From Bubalus kerabau (taxonomy: Eukaryota; Chordata; Mammalia; Artiodactyla; Bovidae), in NCBI RefSeq assembly GCF_029407905.1, contig NC_073624.1:7142501-7206500 (forward strand): a stretch of DNA of 64,000 nucleotides, read 5' to 3'. The number at the start of each line of letters is the position of its first letter. Within the stretch, counting starts at the first letter, position 1. This document shows, piece after piece, positions 23,100 through 32,787 of the stretch. Position numbers and translations under genes: made by a program. The notes below the pieces were generated by a model. It was not told where the DNA came from. It saw only the letters and a program-made list of their open reading frames with translations, and ran no database searches.

Positions 23100-23290
23100 C
23101 TTCCTTAGTGGCTCAGACAGTAAAGAATCCGCCTGCAATTCTTTGAGATGCGGGATCAATCCCTGGGTCAGGAAGATCCCTGGAGAAGAAAATGGCAACC
23201 CACTCCAGAATTCTTGCCTGAAGAATTCCATGGACAGAGGAGCTTGGCGGGTGACGGTCCATGGGGTTGCAGAGTTGGACATGACTGAGC
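23100..23290 (+). mobile_element. Bov-tA SINE part of composite element
   Basis: cttccttagtggctcagaca, tgggtcaggaagatccctgg and ggttgcagagttggacatga match Bov-tA. It runs directly into BovB sequence with no duplication at the joint. Confidence 0.9.
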
Positions 23291-23757
23291 AACAAAGGTC
23301 CATCTAGTCAAGGCGATGGTTTTTCCAGTGGTCATGTATGGATGTGAGAGTTGGACTGTGAAGAAGGCTGAGCGCCGAAGAATTGATGCTTTTGAACTGT
23401 GGTGTTGGAGAAGACTCTTGAGAGTCCCTCGGACTGCAAGGAGATCAGCCCTGGGATTTCTTTGGAAGGAATGATGCTAAAGCTGAAACTCCAGTACTTT
23501 GGCCACCTCATGCGAAGAATTGACTCATTGGAAAAGACTCTGATGCTGGGAGGGATTGGGGGCAGGAGGAGAAGGGGATGACAGAGGATGAGATGGCTGG
23601 ATGGCATCACTGACTCGATGGACGTGAGTCTGAGTGAACTCCGGGAGCTGGTGATGGACAGGGAGGCCTGGCATGCTGCAATTCATGGTGTCGCAAAGAG
23701 TCGGAGACAACTGAGCAACTGAACTGAACTGAACTGAGCGACTTTCACTCACTCACT
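23291..23757 (+). mobile_element. BovB LINE 3' part of composite element
   Basis: It begins aacaaaggtccatctagtca and ends with repeated aactgaactgaactg. It encodes recognisable but unspliced and frameshifted BovB reverse-transcriptase C-terminal sequence. The tail is followed by the right copy of the 13-bp duplication at 23758-23770. Confidence 0.92.
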
Positions 23758-23812
23758 TGGCTGGGAAGGGCGCTCTGAGAAGGTACAGGGGAGGGAAGTG
23801 AAGGACACTCAC

Positions 23813-23982
23813 CGCCAGGAAGCCCAGCTTGCCTCCACACCTGGTCTTGAGCCCCATGGCGGCGGTCAGGTGGATCTCCACCAGCGTGCTCGGAGGGATC
23901 TTCTCCTCGGCACATTCAGCCAGGTTCACTGCGCACAAGGCCATGTGTACGTCGGAACAGGCGGATCCCACGGGAAGCTTGC
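23813..23982 (-). CDS. SREBF2: SREBF2 exon 11
   Basis: 170 bp encoding (G)KLPVGSACSDVHMALCAVN... to ...TRCGGKLGFLA. The acceptor is CGTAG|GCAAG and the donor is GCG|GTGAGT. Confidence 0.97.
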
Positions 23983-24044
23983 CTACGGTGGCAGAAACGG
24001 GATGATGAATATTCACAGAGGCCCTCAACCCACGCTTTCTCCTG

Positions 24045-24078
24045 CCTCCTCCAGCACCTCCTCCAGCACCTCCTCCAG
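24045..24078. repeat. 12-bp tandem repeat near exon 11 acceptor
   Basis: cacctcctccag occurs twice after a partial unit. On the gene strand this is a purine-rich ctggaggaggtg array about 60 nt upstream of exon 11. Confidence 0.8.
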
Positions 24079-26344
24079 ACAAGAGCAAGAGTAGAACCAT
24101 GGCGGGGAAGCTGGTGGACTCTGTGATCAGACAGCCCTGGATAGGGCACCAGCCCTGCGACCCAGTAGCTCTGTGCTCCCTTCTACCTCACAGGTGGTTG
24201 AGGACAAGAGAAAGCACAGGTCCAAAGCCTGGCCCGCGGCCCCAGCCCTGGGTAAAGGAAGTGGTCAGGACTGCAGGTCAGTGGACAGGACTCAGGGGAT
24301 GAGCTGCAGCATTTTCCCAAACGGTGTCAACAGCATGGCAGAGTTCTGCTAATACAGTCCCGTGTTTCCAAATGGTGCAAGAAAGGTTAAAAAAATAAAA
24401 ACTGATCTGAATTTATCTTGCTTTAACAAGACCCCACAGTCTATAAGCACATACCCTTCTGAAGGAAGGAAGTTACACAAAACTGAGCCGTGACAGCCGG
24501 ACACATCTTGGTGGGGAGGTAGACGGCCAGGAGAGGCTTACCGCACCCTCCTATGAGGGCCACACGGCTCTTTGGGGACCAGACCCCAAGGCACGTCAAA
24601 GGCTCCAAGGCTCTTACACTGCCACCTGCCTTGGTCCTCACTACAGTGAGGGGAGGTGGCCAGCACAAGCAGTTGCCTTGTTTTTTTTTCTTTTTTGGTG
24701 GGGGCAGGTTGTCCCTGAGGGGGCAGCCAGCCAGGCCTCCTGACCCCACCCGGCCTCTCTAGTCTCATATCAGGCCCCAGACTTCATTCGGCACAGACGT
24801 TTACGTATTGGTCTTCCCAGGAGGCACCACGAACTTGGCTTTCTCCTTTGCGGGGAAGGCAGGCAGAGGGCAGCGTGGGGACCATGTCATCTCTTGGTCA
24901 CTGTCCTCTCAGGGCCCTGCTCAGGGCCAGGCCCACCGAGTGCTGGGTGAGTGTTGGGGATGAGCAGTGTGAACCATCTCAGCTGGAACTCTCCTGAACA
25001 GATGCAGCTTCCGGATCAGAGACCTGGATGGAGCCTGTTCCATCCCCAGGGGGTCAGGATGGATGGGGAAGCAGGGAAGGTCTGCACATGGGGCCCCACT
25101 GCGAGAGCTCTACAAGGCCGCAGGTGTTCCAGCCCCACAGCTGCCCTAGAGTCTCATCTCCATCCCCCTGGCCTGGGAGCACCCCACTGCTGGGCGAAGC
25201 TCCCCCAGCCACCAGGCCGCCTCCCGTCGCTGTGCCCACGGCTGCTCTCTGCCCTCGCCTTACCCACATCCCAGCAGCAACCTCCCTTCTTGAATCCTCC
25301 TCCCCACACACCAAGCCTCTCGGCCTCTCCTGCCTGGCCACCTCTCAGGTCAGCCTCTGCCCCGTTCCCTGTCCCTGCCCTGTCCTTTCCGTGCAAGTCT
25401 CCTCCCACATGCCCTGGAGGGGCCCTTTCATCACAAGCCCTCTCATCAGCGCCCATGGCTTTTATCCTCACCTGCAGACCAGAGACCCAGCTCCATTCCG
25501 TGGACAACAGATCCAGCACGGCCCCCACCACTGAATAGCCCTCCTCAGTGTCTCACGGGCAAGGGTCCCGAGCTGGATGTCTCACCTCCTCCCTAGAAAG
25601 CTGCGTGTCTCCTGTTCTCCCCACCTTTGTTGATGGCAACACGATTCACCCCAACTCTCAAGCAAAAAACCAGGGAAGCCCCTTACCCAATTTTCCTTAC
25701 CCTTCCCATGCAATGAGTCCCCAAGGCCTATCAACCACTTGCTCCTTCCTGTCTGTCTGTCTTCTCGGCATCTGCACCCGCTCCCGCAGGGCCTCCTAAA
25801 GGCAGCCTCTCCATCGGAGTGAATCTTCTTGGCTTCAGAGCACAGGCCTGATGACGTCATCGCCCCCACTGTGCTGGCTCCTGTCACCCTCCCCTCACAC
25901 AGCCCACCTGGGGACACCACCAGGTGGGGGAGGCTCCTCCTTGGGAACATGGCCTGGAAGGCACATCCCTTCAGCAGAGCCAGTGAACTCAAATGCCTCC
26001 TTGCACGCAAAGCCGAGACTTGACATGAAGCCTTTCAGGGCCCTACCCGACATGGACCTCTCCCTCCCAGCTGAAACCCAACTCTTCTGTGACCCCTAAA
26101 CCACACTGAACTGTAATTCACCTGCTGACCAATCTGCTTCTCTATTACAGCAGGACTTTGTGGAATGAAATAAAGGATCATGTTTCACTGATTCTAAGAC
26201 GCCATCAATTTTAAGTTTCTCCATTAACTTAAGCACCACCACAGAAAAAGCACTGCCAACTCAACCATGACACTCAATGTGTAGAGGACACAGCCTGGTG
26301 CAGAGATGTTAAAGTGAAAAAAACACGTGTCTTATAATGATGAA

Positions 26345-26555
26345 AGACTTCCCCGGTGGCTCAGATGGTTTAAAAAATCTGCCTGCAATGCAGGAGATCT
26401 GGGTTCGATCCCAGGGTCAGGAAGATTCTCTGGAGGAGGGCATGGCAACCCACTCCAGTGTTCTTGCCTGGAGAATTCCATGGATAGAGGAGCCTGGTGG
26501 GCTACAGTCCATGGGGTCGCTAAGAGTCTGACACGACTGAGCGACCAAGCACATG
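26345..26555 (+). mobile_element. Bov-tA SINE
   Basis: A full-length-looking Bov-tA with the cctgcaatgcaggagatc and cgacacgactga-type landmarks. It is flanked by the 10-bp target duplication taatgatgaa at 26335-26344 and 26556-26565. Confidence 0.95.
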
Positions 26556-26736
26556 TAATGATGAACTGCAATCTTCACAGCCATGGCCATGGGTGAAGGG
26601 TTGGTCTAACCATCCTCGACGAGCACTGTAAAGGGGACTTTGTTCATCTGGGGCAGAAAACTGGCAAACTGAGGCTGGGTGGGGCGACGCTGTGGGGCAC
26701 TGGGAGGCAGGCTAGGCTGCGGCGGCCAGCCCTCAC

Positions 26737-27013
26737 CTGTGATGTGCAGCTGGTGCAGCCTGTGGTAGGCCAGGGCTGCATCCCGGGCGCTGGTCTTCGC
26801 TTCCTCCTCAAAGCCCGCAGCAGTGGCTGGGGCAGCCCGCCGGTGCTGGAAGACCTTCTTGAGCAGCCAGCGCACCAGGCGCAGCTTCTGCAGGCTGTAG
26901 CGGATCACGTTCCAGGAGAGGCTGCAGGCCAGGTCCAGGCGGGAGGTGGGCAAGGCCCGGCCCAGCACCGACAGGCAGGTCTGCAGGTTGGCTGCGGCAG
27001 CCGCGAAGTCCCC
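26737..27013 (-). CDS. SREBF2: SREBF2 exon 10
   Basis: 277 bp, the second-largest coding exon here. It encodes GDFAAAAANLQTCLSVLGRA... through ...ACSLSWNVIRYSLQKLRL... to ...AYHRLHQLHIT plus G. It opens the SCAP-interacting C-terminal domain after the second membrane helix. The acceptor is CACCAG|GGG and the donor is ACAG|GTGAGG. Confidence 0.97.
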
Positions 27014-27074
27014 CTGGTGGGAAGCGAGAAGGTGTAACATTCGCCGGCCTTGGGGCAGCCTTTTAGTTTTGCTT

Positions 27075-27340
27075 TAGTGAAAACTCTTTCTCTTCAGTAC
27101 TCCAGGTTATCAGAGTAATGCATGCTTAGTGAAGAAAAATCTGGGAAAACTCAGAAAGCTACAGAAAAGTACAAAGAAATCACCTGGAATCTTATCCCCT
27201 AGAATGACTGCTGCCATTCTGATATACTTCCTCCCAGCCTTTTTGCTAAACTGGGATTGTACTGCGTTCTATCTTTAAGCAAATATTCTATCCAGAATTT
27301 CCCATGGTACCTTTCATACATAAGATGATAACATGGATCG
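27075..27340 (+). mobile_element. Ancient L1ME-like fragment
   Basis: Phrases such as aaaagtacaaagaaatcacc and tcctcccagcctttttgc resemble old L1ME 3' sequence. Highly diverged. Confidence 0.4.
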
Positions 27341-27371
27341 AGACAGTGAACCATGTGATCTTTTAGGCTTG

Positions 27372-27553
27372 TAGGTTCTTAAAGTGTGGTTCCCAGAGAC
27401 CAGGAGCATCATCAGCCCCTGGGATCTTGTTAGAAATGTGAATTTTTGGTTTTCCATCCCACCCCTTCCCCCCTACCGACTCAGAACCTCTGGGATGGGC
27501 ATGGGCCCTCAGGGTGGTCCTGATGACCCTGAAGTTTGAGAACCACAGTTTTA
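27372..27553 (+). mobile_element. MER5A (hAT-Charlie) nonautonomous DNA transposon
   Basis: ttaaagtgtggttcccagag, gatcttgttagaaatgtgaa and gaagtttgagaaccacag are the two termini and core of MER5A in + orientation. Confidence 0.85.
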
Positions 27554-27849
27554 GACAAATTTGCAGTGGAACTGCTCTGACCGAGGATCTGAACAGGTCT
27601 CTGCCAACCTGAGAGGACCCAGTGGACAGTCTACTGCCCTGTACTGAAGACCCTGTCTGTGTTTTTCTCATTCCTGGAGGCCACACTTGGGAAACTAGGG
27701 TCAACGCTCTTCTCCCTTCCCATCATGCAACGGGTATGACACCTGAACCTTCCTTCCTGTACCTTTAAGAAGAGAGGACCCTGAAGAAGAGGGACAGAGG
27801 ATGCCTACGCTCTGAGCATGACGGTCTCTGAGCCCGTGCGCAGACTCAC

Positions 27850-28031
27850 CCGGGCGAGGTCCAGGTCTGCCTGCTTTCGGTGCCTCCAGAAGGTGACTGA
27901 GGATCGCGAGTGCGGCCGGATCACTGGCTCCCCGTGAACCAGCAGCTTCACAAAGACGCTCAGCACGATCATGCCATTCACCAGCCACAGGAGGAGCGTT
28001 GGCATCATCCAGTCGAGCCAGCCCCTGGAGC
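27850..28031 (-). CDS. SREBF2: SREBF2 exon 9 (second membrane helix)
   Basis: 182 bp encoding (G)SRGWLDWMMPTLLLWLVNG... to ...HRKQADLDLAR. The hydrophobic run WMMPTLLLWLVNGMIVLSVF is the second ER membrane helix that returns the chain to the cytosol after the short luminal loop (residues about 531-551). The donor is CGG|GTGAGT. Confidence 0.98.
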
Positions 28032-28640
28032 CTACAGAGAAGCGTCTCAGCTGAGCCCGTGAGGAAGGGCCCACCCACCTACCCTGGGCAGCCCTGGGGG
28101 TGCTGCAGGGCACCTGACCCACCCCTCAGGTTAAAGGAAGCAGCCTCCTCCCTCATGTTTGAAACAAATGTGATTGCTTCATTTAGTAACAATGTCTAAG
28201 TGCTTAGGTCAGGAATAAATACATGCAATTAATCCACACTGTAGAAAATCTGGGACAATTCCACAGCCTCAGTAAGAGCCCTGGAGCCCTTGTCACCACG
28301 GGGCAGAATGCCACACAAATCTCTGTTGGCCAAGGCAGGGCTCGCAGCTGGTTTGACAACTCAGGCAGTAAGACCACATCCTTCTCCAAACAGGCACACC
28401 CCAAACCCCCAACTACAGCCGAGCAGGGTCCTGATTTGTTTCACTATTTCCGACTGAACTTAGGTTTGCCCTGTTACTTGTACACGCAACTGATGCTGGT
28501 CACTATCAGAAGCAAGCAGGTGGGGCCCACTGCGAAAGCCCTTTGGGACCTGATGACAAACCAAGCGGGTTGTGGGCAGGGCCTTCTCCTGCCACAGCAG
28601 CCCACTCGTGCCCAGATGGCCCGAGGCGCCCTCCACCTAC
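28032..28640 (-). other. SREBF2: SREBF2 intron 8
   Basis: A 609-bp intron. No repeat recognised. Confidence 0.8.
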
Positions 28641-28833
28641 CTGACTCGAGCGACAGCATGCTGCGGCCGGGGCCTGAGTGCGGGTGCTGGTCTGCGTCGT
28701 GGGCCCCCCCCCACTGCAGCAGCGTGGTCAGGGGGTTAAAGGAGAGGCAGAGGAAGGTGAGGACACACAGCAGGATGCGGGAGCGGTCCACCATGCCCAG
28801 CGCCACCGGAGGAGAGTCCGGCTCATCTTTGAC
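28641..28833 (-). CDS. SREBF2: SREBF2 exon 8 (first membrane helix, protease sites)
   Basis: 193 bp encoding VKDEPDSPPVALGMVDRSR, the helix ILLCVLTFLCLSFNPLTTLL, and the luminal stretch ...HPHSGPGRSMLSLES plus G. VKDE is a SUMO consensus and DEPD the caspase-3 site known in human SREBP-2. DRSRILLC is the site-2 protease region, with cleavage known at Leu-Cys. RSML occupies the site-1 protease position, where human SREBP-2 has RSVL; the R-x-x-L pattern is kept. The acceptor is GAAG|GTC and the donor is TCAG|GTAGGT. Confidence 0.98.
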
Positions 28834-29264
28834 CTTCGAAACAGGGGGCCGCCAGGTGAGAAGAAAGACTTCAGCGAGTTCTTATAACATTTTACTTTTT
28901 ATATATCGGAATCAGGACTCTGAGATTTAAATTCAAGACCATGAAGCTGGATGGGAATAAACTCAGGAGGGAACTAAGAGGTTCACGCCTCTCCCACTGC
29001 TGCTCAGACATGGGGGCCCTCGCTCCCTTGCCACCTGGGAGAAGAACATGGTCTAAAGACCGGAGTGAGAGGGGCCCTGCTGTTACCACAGTGCTCCGAC
29101 ACAAAAGAGAACACCCTGAGGGATTCTGCTTCTGTGTAATTCCACAACAAGCAAGCTGATCTAAAGCGACTGAAGGCAAAATCAAAAGTTAAGTCTGAGT
29201 CTGGAGAGGTATGGGTGAACTTCCTGCAAAAGTATATGTTCACGGGAGATAAATATGTTCTGTA

Positions 29265-29649
29265 TCATTTTTTAAAAAAACTAGAAAGGATTTATTAATT
29301 TATTGTTATTTTTTAATTAAAGTATAATTGACCTACAAACACTATGTTGGCTCCAGGTACACAACACAGCGCCTGGATTATTTTCATACATGACACTATC
29401 TCTACGATAAATCTAGCTGCCATCTGTCACCAGACAAAATTATCACAACATTACTATTTTTCCAATGTTGTAAAGCTCTTCCCTCTGACTCATTTTTTTT
29501 TAAATCTGGAAGTCTGTATCTCTAAGTCTCCCCCTCCTATTTCACTCACCCTCCCATACCCCTCCCCTCTGGCAATTACTCATTTGTTGTCTTTATCTAA
29601 GCATCTGCTTCTGTTTTGTACTTTTTTTTTTTTTTTAAAGATTCCACAT
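29265..29649 (-). mobile_element. L1 LINE 3' end, left part (antisense)
   Basis: attaaagtataattgacc, caggtacacaacacagc and aagattccacatataagtg are the L1 3' region read in reverse. The element resumes at 31970 after the BovB insertion. Confidence 0.8.
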
Positions 29650-29661
29650 ATAAGTGAAATT
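29650..29661. repeat. BovB target-site duplication, left
   Basis: ataagtgaaatt, repeated exactly at 31958-31969. Confidence 0.92.
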
Positions 29662-30465
29662 CTTAAAGAGATGAGAATACCAGATCATCTGACCTGTCTC
29701 TTGAGAAACCTGTATGCAGGTCAGGAAGCAACACTTAGAACTGGACATGGAACAACAGACTGGTTCCAAATCGGGAAAGGAGTACGTCAAGGCTGTATAT
29801 GGTCACCCTACTTATTTAACTTCTATGCAGAGTACATCATGAGAAACACTGGGCTGGAAGAAGCACAAGCTGGAATCAAAATTGCTGGGAAAAATATCGG
29901 TAACTTCAGATATGCAGACGACACCACCCTTATGGCACAAAGTGAAGAGGAACTAAAGAGCCTCTTGATGAAAGTGAAAGTGGAGAGTGAAAAAGTTGGC
30001 TTAAAGCTCAACATTCAGAAAACGAAGATCATGGCATCTGGTCCCGTCACTTCATGGCAAATAGATGGGGAAACAGTGGAAACGGTGTCAGACTTTATTT
30101 TGGGGGGCTTCAAAATCACTGCAGATGGTGACTGCAGCCATGAAATTAAAAGACGCTTACTCCTTGGAAGGAAAGTTATGACCAACCTAGAGAGCATATT
30201 AAAAAGCAGAGACATTACTTTGCCAACAAAGGTCTGTCTAGTCAAGGCTATGGTTTTTCCAGTGGTCATGTATGGATGTGAGAGTTGGACAGTGAAGAAA
30301 GCTGAGCACAGAAGAATTGATGCTTTTGAACTGTGGTGTTGGAGAAGACTCTTGAGAGTCCCTTGGATTGCAAGGAGATCCAACCAGTCCATCCTAAAGG
30401 AGATTAGTCCTGGGTGTTCATTGGAAGGACTGATGCTGAAGCTGAAACTCCAATGCATTGGCCAC
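29662..30465 (+). mobile_element. BovB (RTE) LINE, 5'-truncated, upstream part
   Basis: An uninterrupted reading frame across this part encodes BovB ORF2 from the middle of the reverse transcriptase onwards. Landmarks are LTCLLRNLYAGQEATLRTGH, GKGVRQGC, the catalytic YADDTTLM motif near 29914-29937, IKRRLLLGRKVMTNLESILK and KAMVFPVVMYGCESWTVKKA. The 5' truncation just after a target duplication is usual for target-primed reverse transcription. The LINE continues at 31756 after a solo LTR. It is inserted into L1 sequence on the opposite strand to SREBF2. No endonuclease domain is present, so it cannot move by itself. Confidence 0.95.
30460..30465. repeat. LTR target-site duplication, left
   Basis: ggccac, repeated at 31756-31761 immediately after the LTR. 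Six bp is the usual size for class II (ERVK) integrations. Confidence 0.88.
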
Positions 30466-31755
30466 TGCCGGGAGCCGGCGAGAGACATTCCACTCGTGAC
30501 AAAGGTCATGAGGAAGGGGGCTCGGCATACGCAAAGGCGGGATCGAGCCTCGGGAGTGCCCCCGGATATTCTCGAGCATCTACCCCCCAAAAACCAGAGT
30601 CTGCCTACTTTATTGCTTTGTGCTCTCACCTCTGACTTTACTGGGGGCTGTCCCCCACCACCATCTCACTCTCTCTGTCAAAGAGTTAACTTACAGCTCC
30701 AATTAATAAAGTTCCTGGGCAATTAGGAGTGTTTAAATCCAAACCCCTCAGATGGCTCTTTAACTCGCCTAACAAGTTTAACCGGACACCTACAGCTATG
30801 CATACGATTGTTTACAGTCTCCCAGCCTCCAGAGGCACGGGAAGCTTAAGATATTCAAATAGCTTAGAGCCTCTCAGAGAATTAGAAACTGTCAGAATAA
30901 AACTAGTAAAAGATTTCATTGATGAGCCAATGTTTGTTGCCAAGTTTTCACATCCCCTGAATTGTATCCTTGAATGTGCATTAATTAATATAGTTGGTAT
31001 GTAGAAAAAATAAGTAGTGGCCTGGTGTTAGTAACTTTAGACCCTTAAGGTAGTAAATTCTTTCCTTTGTAAACCCATTACACATCCACCCTATAGGAAC
31101 GTAATCTTATCTTCGGAAGATGGCGCCAAACCTTAAAATAATTACTCTTAGAGAAAATAAGTCTTTGTTGATAAGTCCTTGTCAAGAGTCATAAAATGTT
31201 AATAGGCCTCTGGCCAGAAGATGATGTAAATCACCTAAACCATTTGTATCCGATAAATCTGCAGGAAAGAAACCCTGGTTTTTGATAAGCATCAAAGACT
31301 GCTGATTTTGCATCCCCTATTATCCTCTATGTGTAACTTAGGGTATAAAAGCCCCTGTTGAAAATAAAGCTATGGGCCTTGCTCACCAACGCTTGGTCTC
31401 CCCATGTCATTCTTCCCTTTAACTTCCAGCTGAGTGTCCATCTGGAGCGTGGATATCCTCTGCGACCATTTATTTGCCTGGGCTTCTAAGACCCACTCGA
31501 GAAGGTGTCTAAGGTGGGGCACCTTCCGCTATTCGAGAGGGCGCCTGCGGCCTCCGTGGTCAGAGCTAACCTGGTGTCACGGGTTATATTGATTTTCCGC
31601 GTAAACCAAGCCACTCAGCTTCTTTTCTCCACTGAATTTTCCTACTGAGCTATCCTCATTCTATTACTCTTTATTATCTCTAATTAACATTTGAATAGGT
31701 CGCCTAGCCGTCTCTCCTTCGAATACCCTGGATCAGCTGGGGCTGGACCCCGGCA
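30466..31755 (+). mobile_element. Solo LTR of a class II (ERVK-like) endogenous retrovirus
   Basis: A 1290-bp element begins TGCCGGG and ends CCCGGCA, a perfect 7-bp terminal inverted repeat of TG...CA type. It is flanked by 6-bp duplications and interrupts BovB cleanly: removing it and one ggccac restores continuous BovB homology. A TATA box (tataaaa, 31344-31350) and an AATAAA (31363-31368) give + orientation, antisense to SREBF2. No internal retroviral genes are present, so this is the product of LTR-LTR recombination. It resembles the bovine LTR family called BTLTR1 in repeat libraries; that name is from memory. Confidence 0.92.
31344..31350 (+). promoter_or_regulatory. LTR TATA box
   Basis: tataaaa in agggtataaaagcccc, with a downstream AATAAA, has the layout of a retroviral U3/R boundary. 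Activity is unknown. Confidence 0.6.
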
Positions 31756-31957
31756 GGCCACCTCATGCGAAGAGTTGACTCATTGGAAAAGACCCTAATG
31801 CTGGGAAAGATTGGGGGCAGGAGAGGAAGGGGACGACAGAGGATGAGATGGCTGGATGGCATCACCGACTCGATGGACATGGGACAGGAAGGCCTGGCGT
31901 GCTGCAATTCATGGGGTTGCAAAGAGTCGGACACAACTGAGTGACTGAATTGAACTG
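31756..31957 (+). mobile_element. BovB LINE 3' end, downstream of LTR
   Basis: It resumes with ggccacctcatgcgaagagt and runs to the gagtcggacacaactgagtg tail. A short internal deletion relative to other BovB copies lies just after catcaccgactcgatggaca. The right copy of the 12-bp target duplication follows. Confidence 0.93.
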
Positions 31958-32574
31958 ATAAGTGAAATTATGTGTGGTTAGCTTTCTCTGTCTGACTCAT
32001 TTCACTTAGCATAATAGCCTCTAGGATCATACAGGTTGTCACAAAATTTTATTCTTTTTTATGGCTTTTTTTCCTCAGAAAAATAGCCAGAAGTGGAAGT
32101 GCTAAACTGGATGGTGTTGTCTTTTAAACTTTTTGAGGAACCTCCATACTAATTTCCATAGTGGCTGCACCAACTGACATTCCCACGACAGCTGGGTGAG
32201 GGCTCCCTTTTCTCCACATCCTTGCCAACACTTGTCATTCTCTGACTAATTTCACTTTAGTATAATACCCTCTAGGTCCATCCACAGTGTCGCAAATGGT
32301 AAGATTTCATTATTTTAAATGGCTAATATTTCATTGCATATATACCACATCTTTACCCATTCATCTATTTATAGGCACTTAGGTGGCTTCCATACCTTGA
32401 CTATTGTGAATAAGGCTGCAATAAACACAAGGGTACATATATGTTTTCAAATTGGTATTTCTGTTTTCTTCAGAAAATACCCAGAAGGGGAACTACTGAA
32501 TTGGGTGGTAGTTCTACTTTAAACCTCTTTTTTAGGGATCTCCTTCCATACTGCTTTCCATAGTGTGTGTGCTA

Positions 32575-32787
32575 CTCACTCAGTCGTGTTGGACTCTTTT
32601 CGGCCCCATGGACTATAGGACTCTTTTCGGCCCCATGGACTATAGCCCACCAGGCTCCTCTGTCCATGGGATTCTCCAGGCAAGAACACTGGAGTGGGCT
32701 GCCAGTTCCTTTTCCAGGGGATGAACCCAGGTCTCCCACACCGCGGGCAGATTCTTCACTGTCTGAGCCACCAGTGAAGCTTTCGAT
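32575..32787 (-). mobile_element. Bov-tA SINE (antisense) in L1
   Basis: ctcactcagtcgtgttggac, ccatgggattctccaggcaa and tgtctgagccaccagtgaag are reverse-complement Bov-tA. It carries a private 27-bp tandem duplication. Confidence 0.93.
32591..32644. repeat. 27-bp tandem duplication inside Bov-tA
   Basis: The unit starting ggactcttttcggccccatg occurs twice without mismatch at 32591-32617 and 32618-32644. Confidence 0.95.

Larger units (their letters stand above)
18369..23812 (-). other. SREBF2: SREBF2 intron 11
   Basis: A 5.4-kb repeat-rich intron. In order along the + strand it holds a CHR SINE, a BovB 3' fragment, a diverged L1 and a Bov-tA/BovB composite. The interval 22100-23080 appears unique. 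Confidence 0.85.
23983..26736 (-). other. SREBF2: SREBF2 intron 10
   Basis: A 2.75-kb intron with a cacctcctccag tandem repeat beside the 3' splice site, one Bov-tA SINE (26345-26555) and otherwise GC/pyrimidine-rich sequence. Confidence 0.8.
27014..27849 (-). other. SREBF2: SREBF2 intron 9
   Basis: An 836-bp intron containing an ancient L1-like patch and a MER5A DNA transposon. Confidence 0.8.

Noticed and set aside
26345..26555. tRNA gene suggested by the ggttcgatccc box-B-like sequence
   Set aside because: This is the tRNA-derived head of a Bov-tA SINE, flanked by target duplications. No cloverleaf is expected to be functional, and the same applies to the other Bov-tA and CHR copies.
30466..31755. 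Complete endogenous retrovirus
   Set aside because: Only a single LTR bounded by one pair of 6-bp duplications is present; there is no gag, pol or env sequence and no primer-binding site followed by internal sequence.
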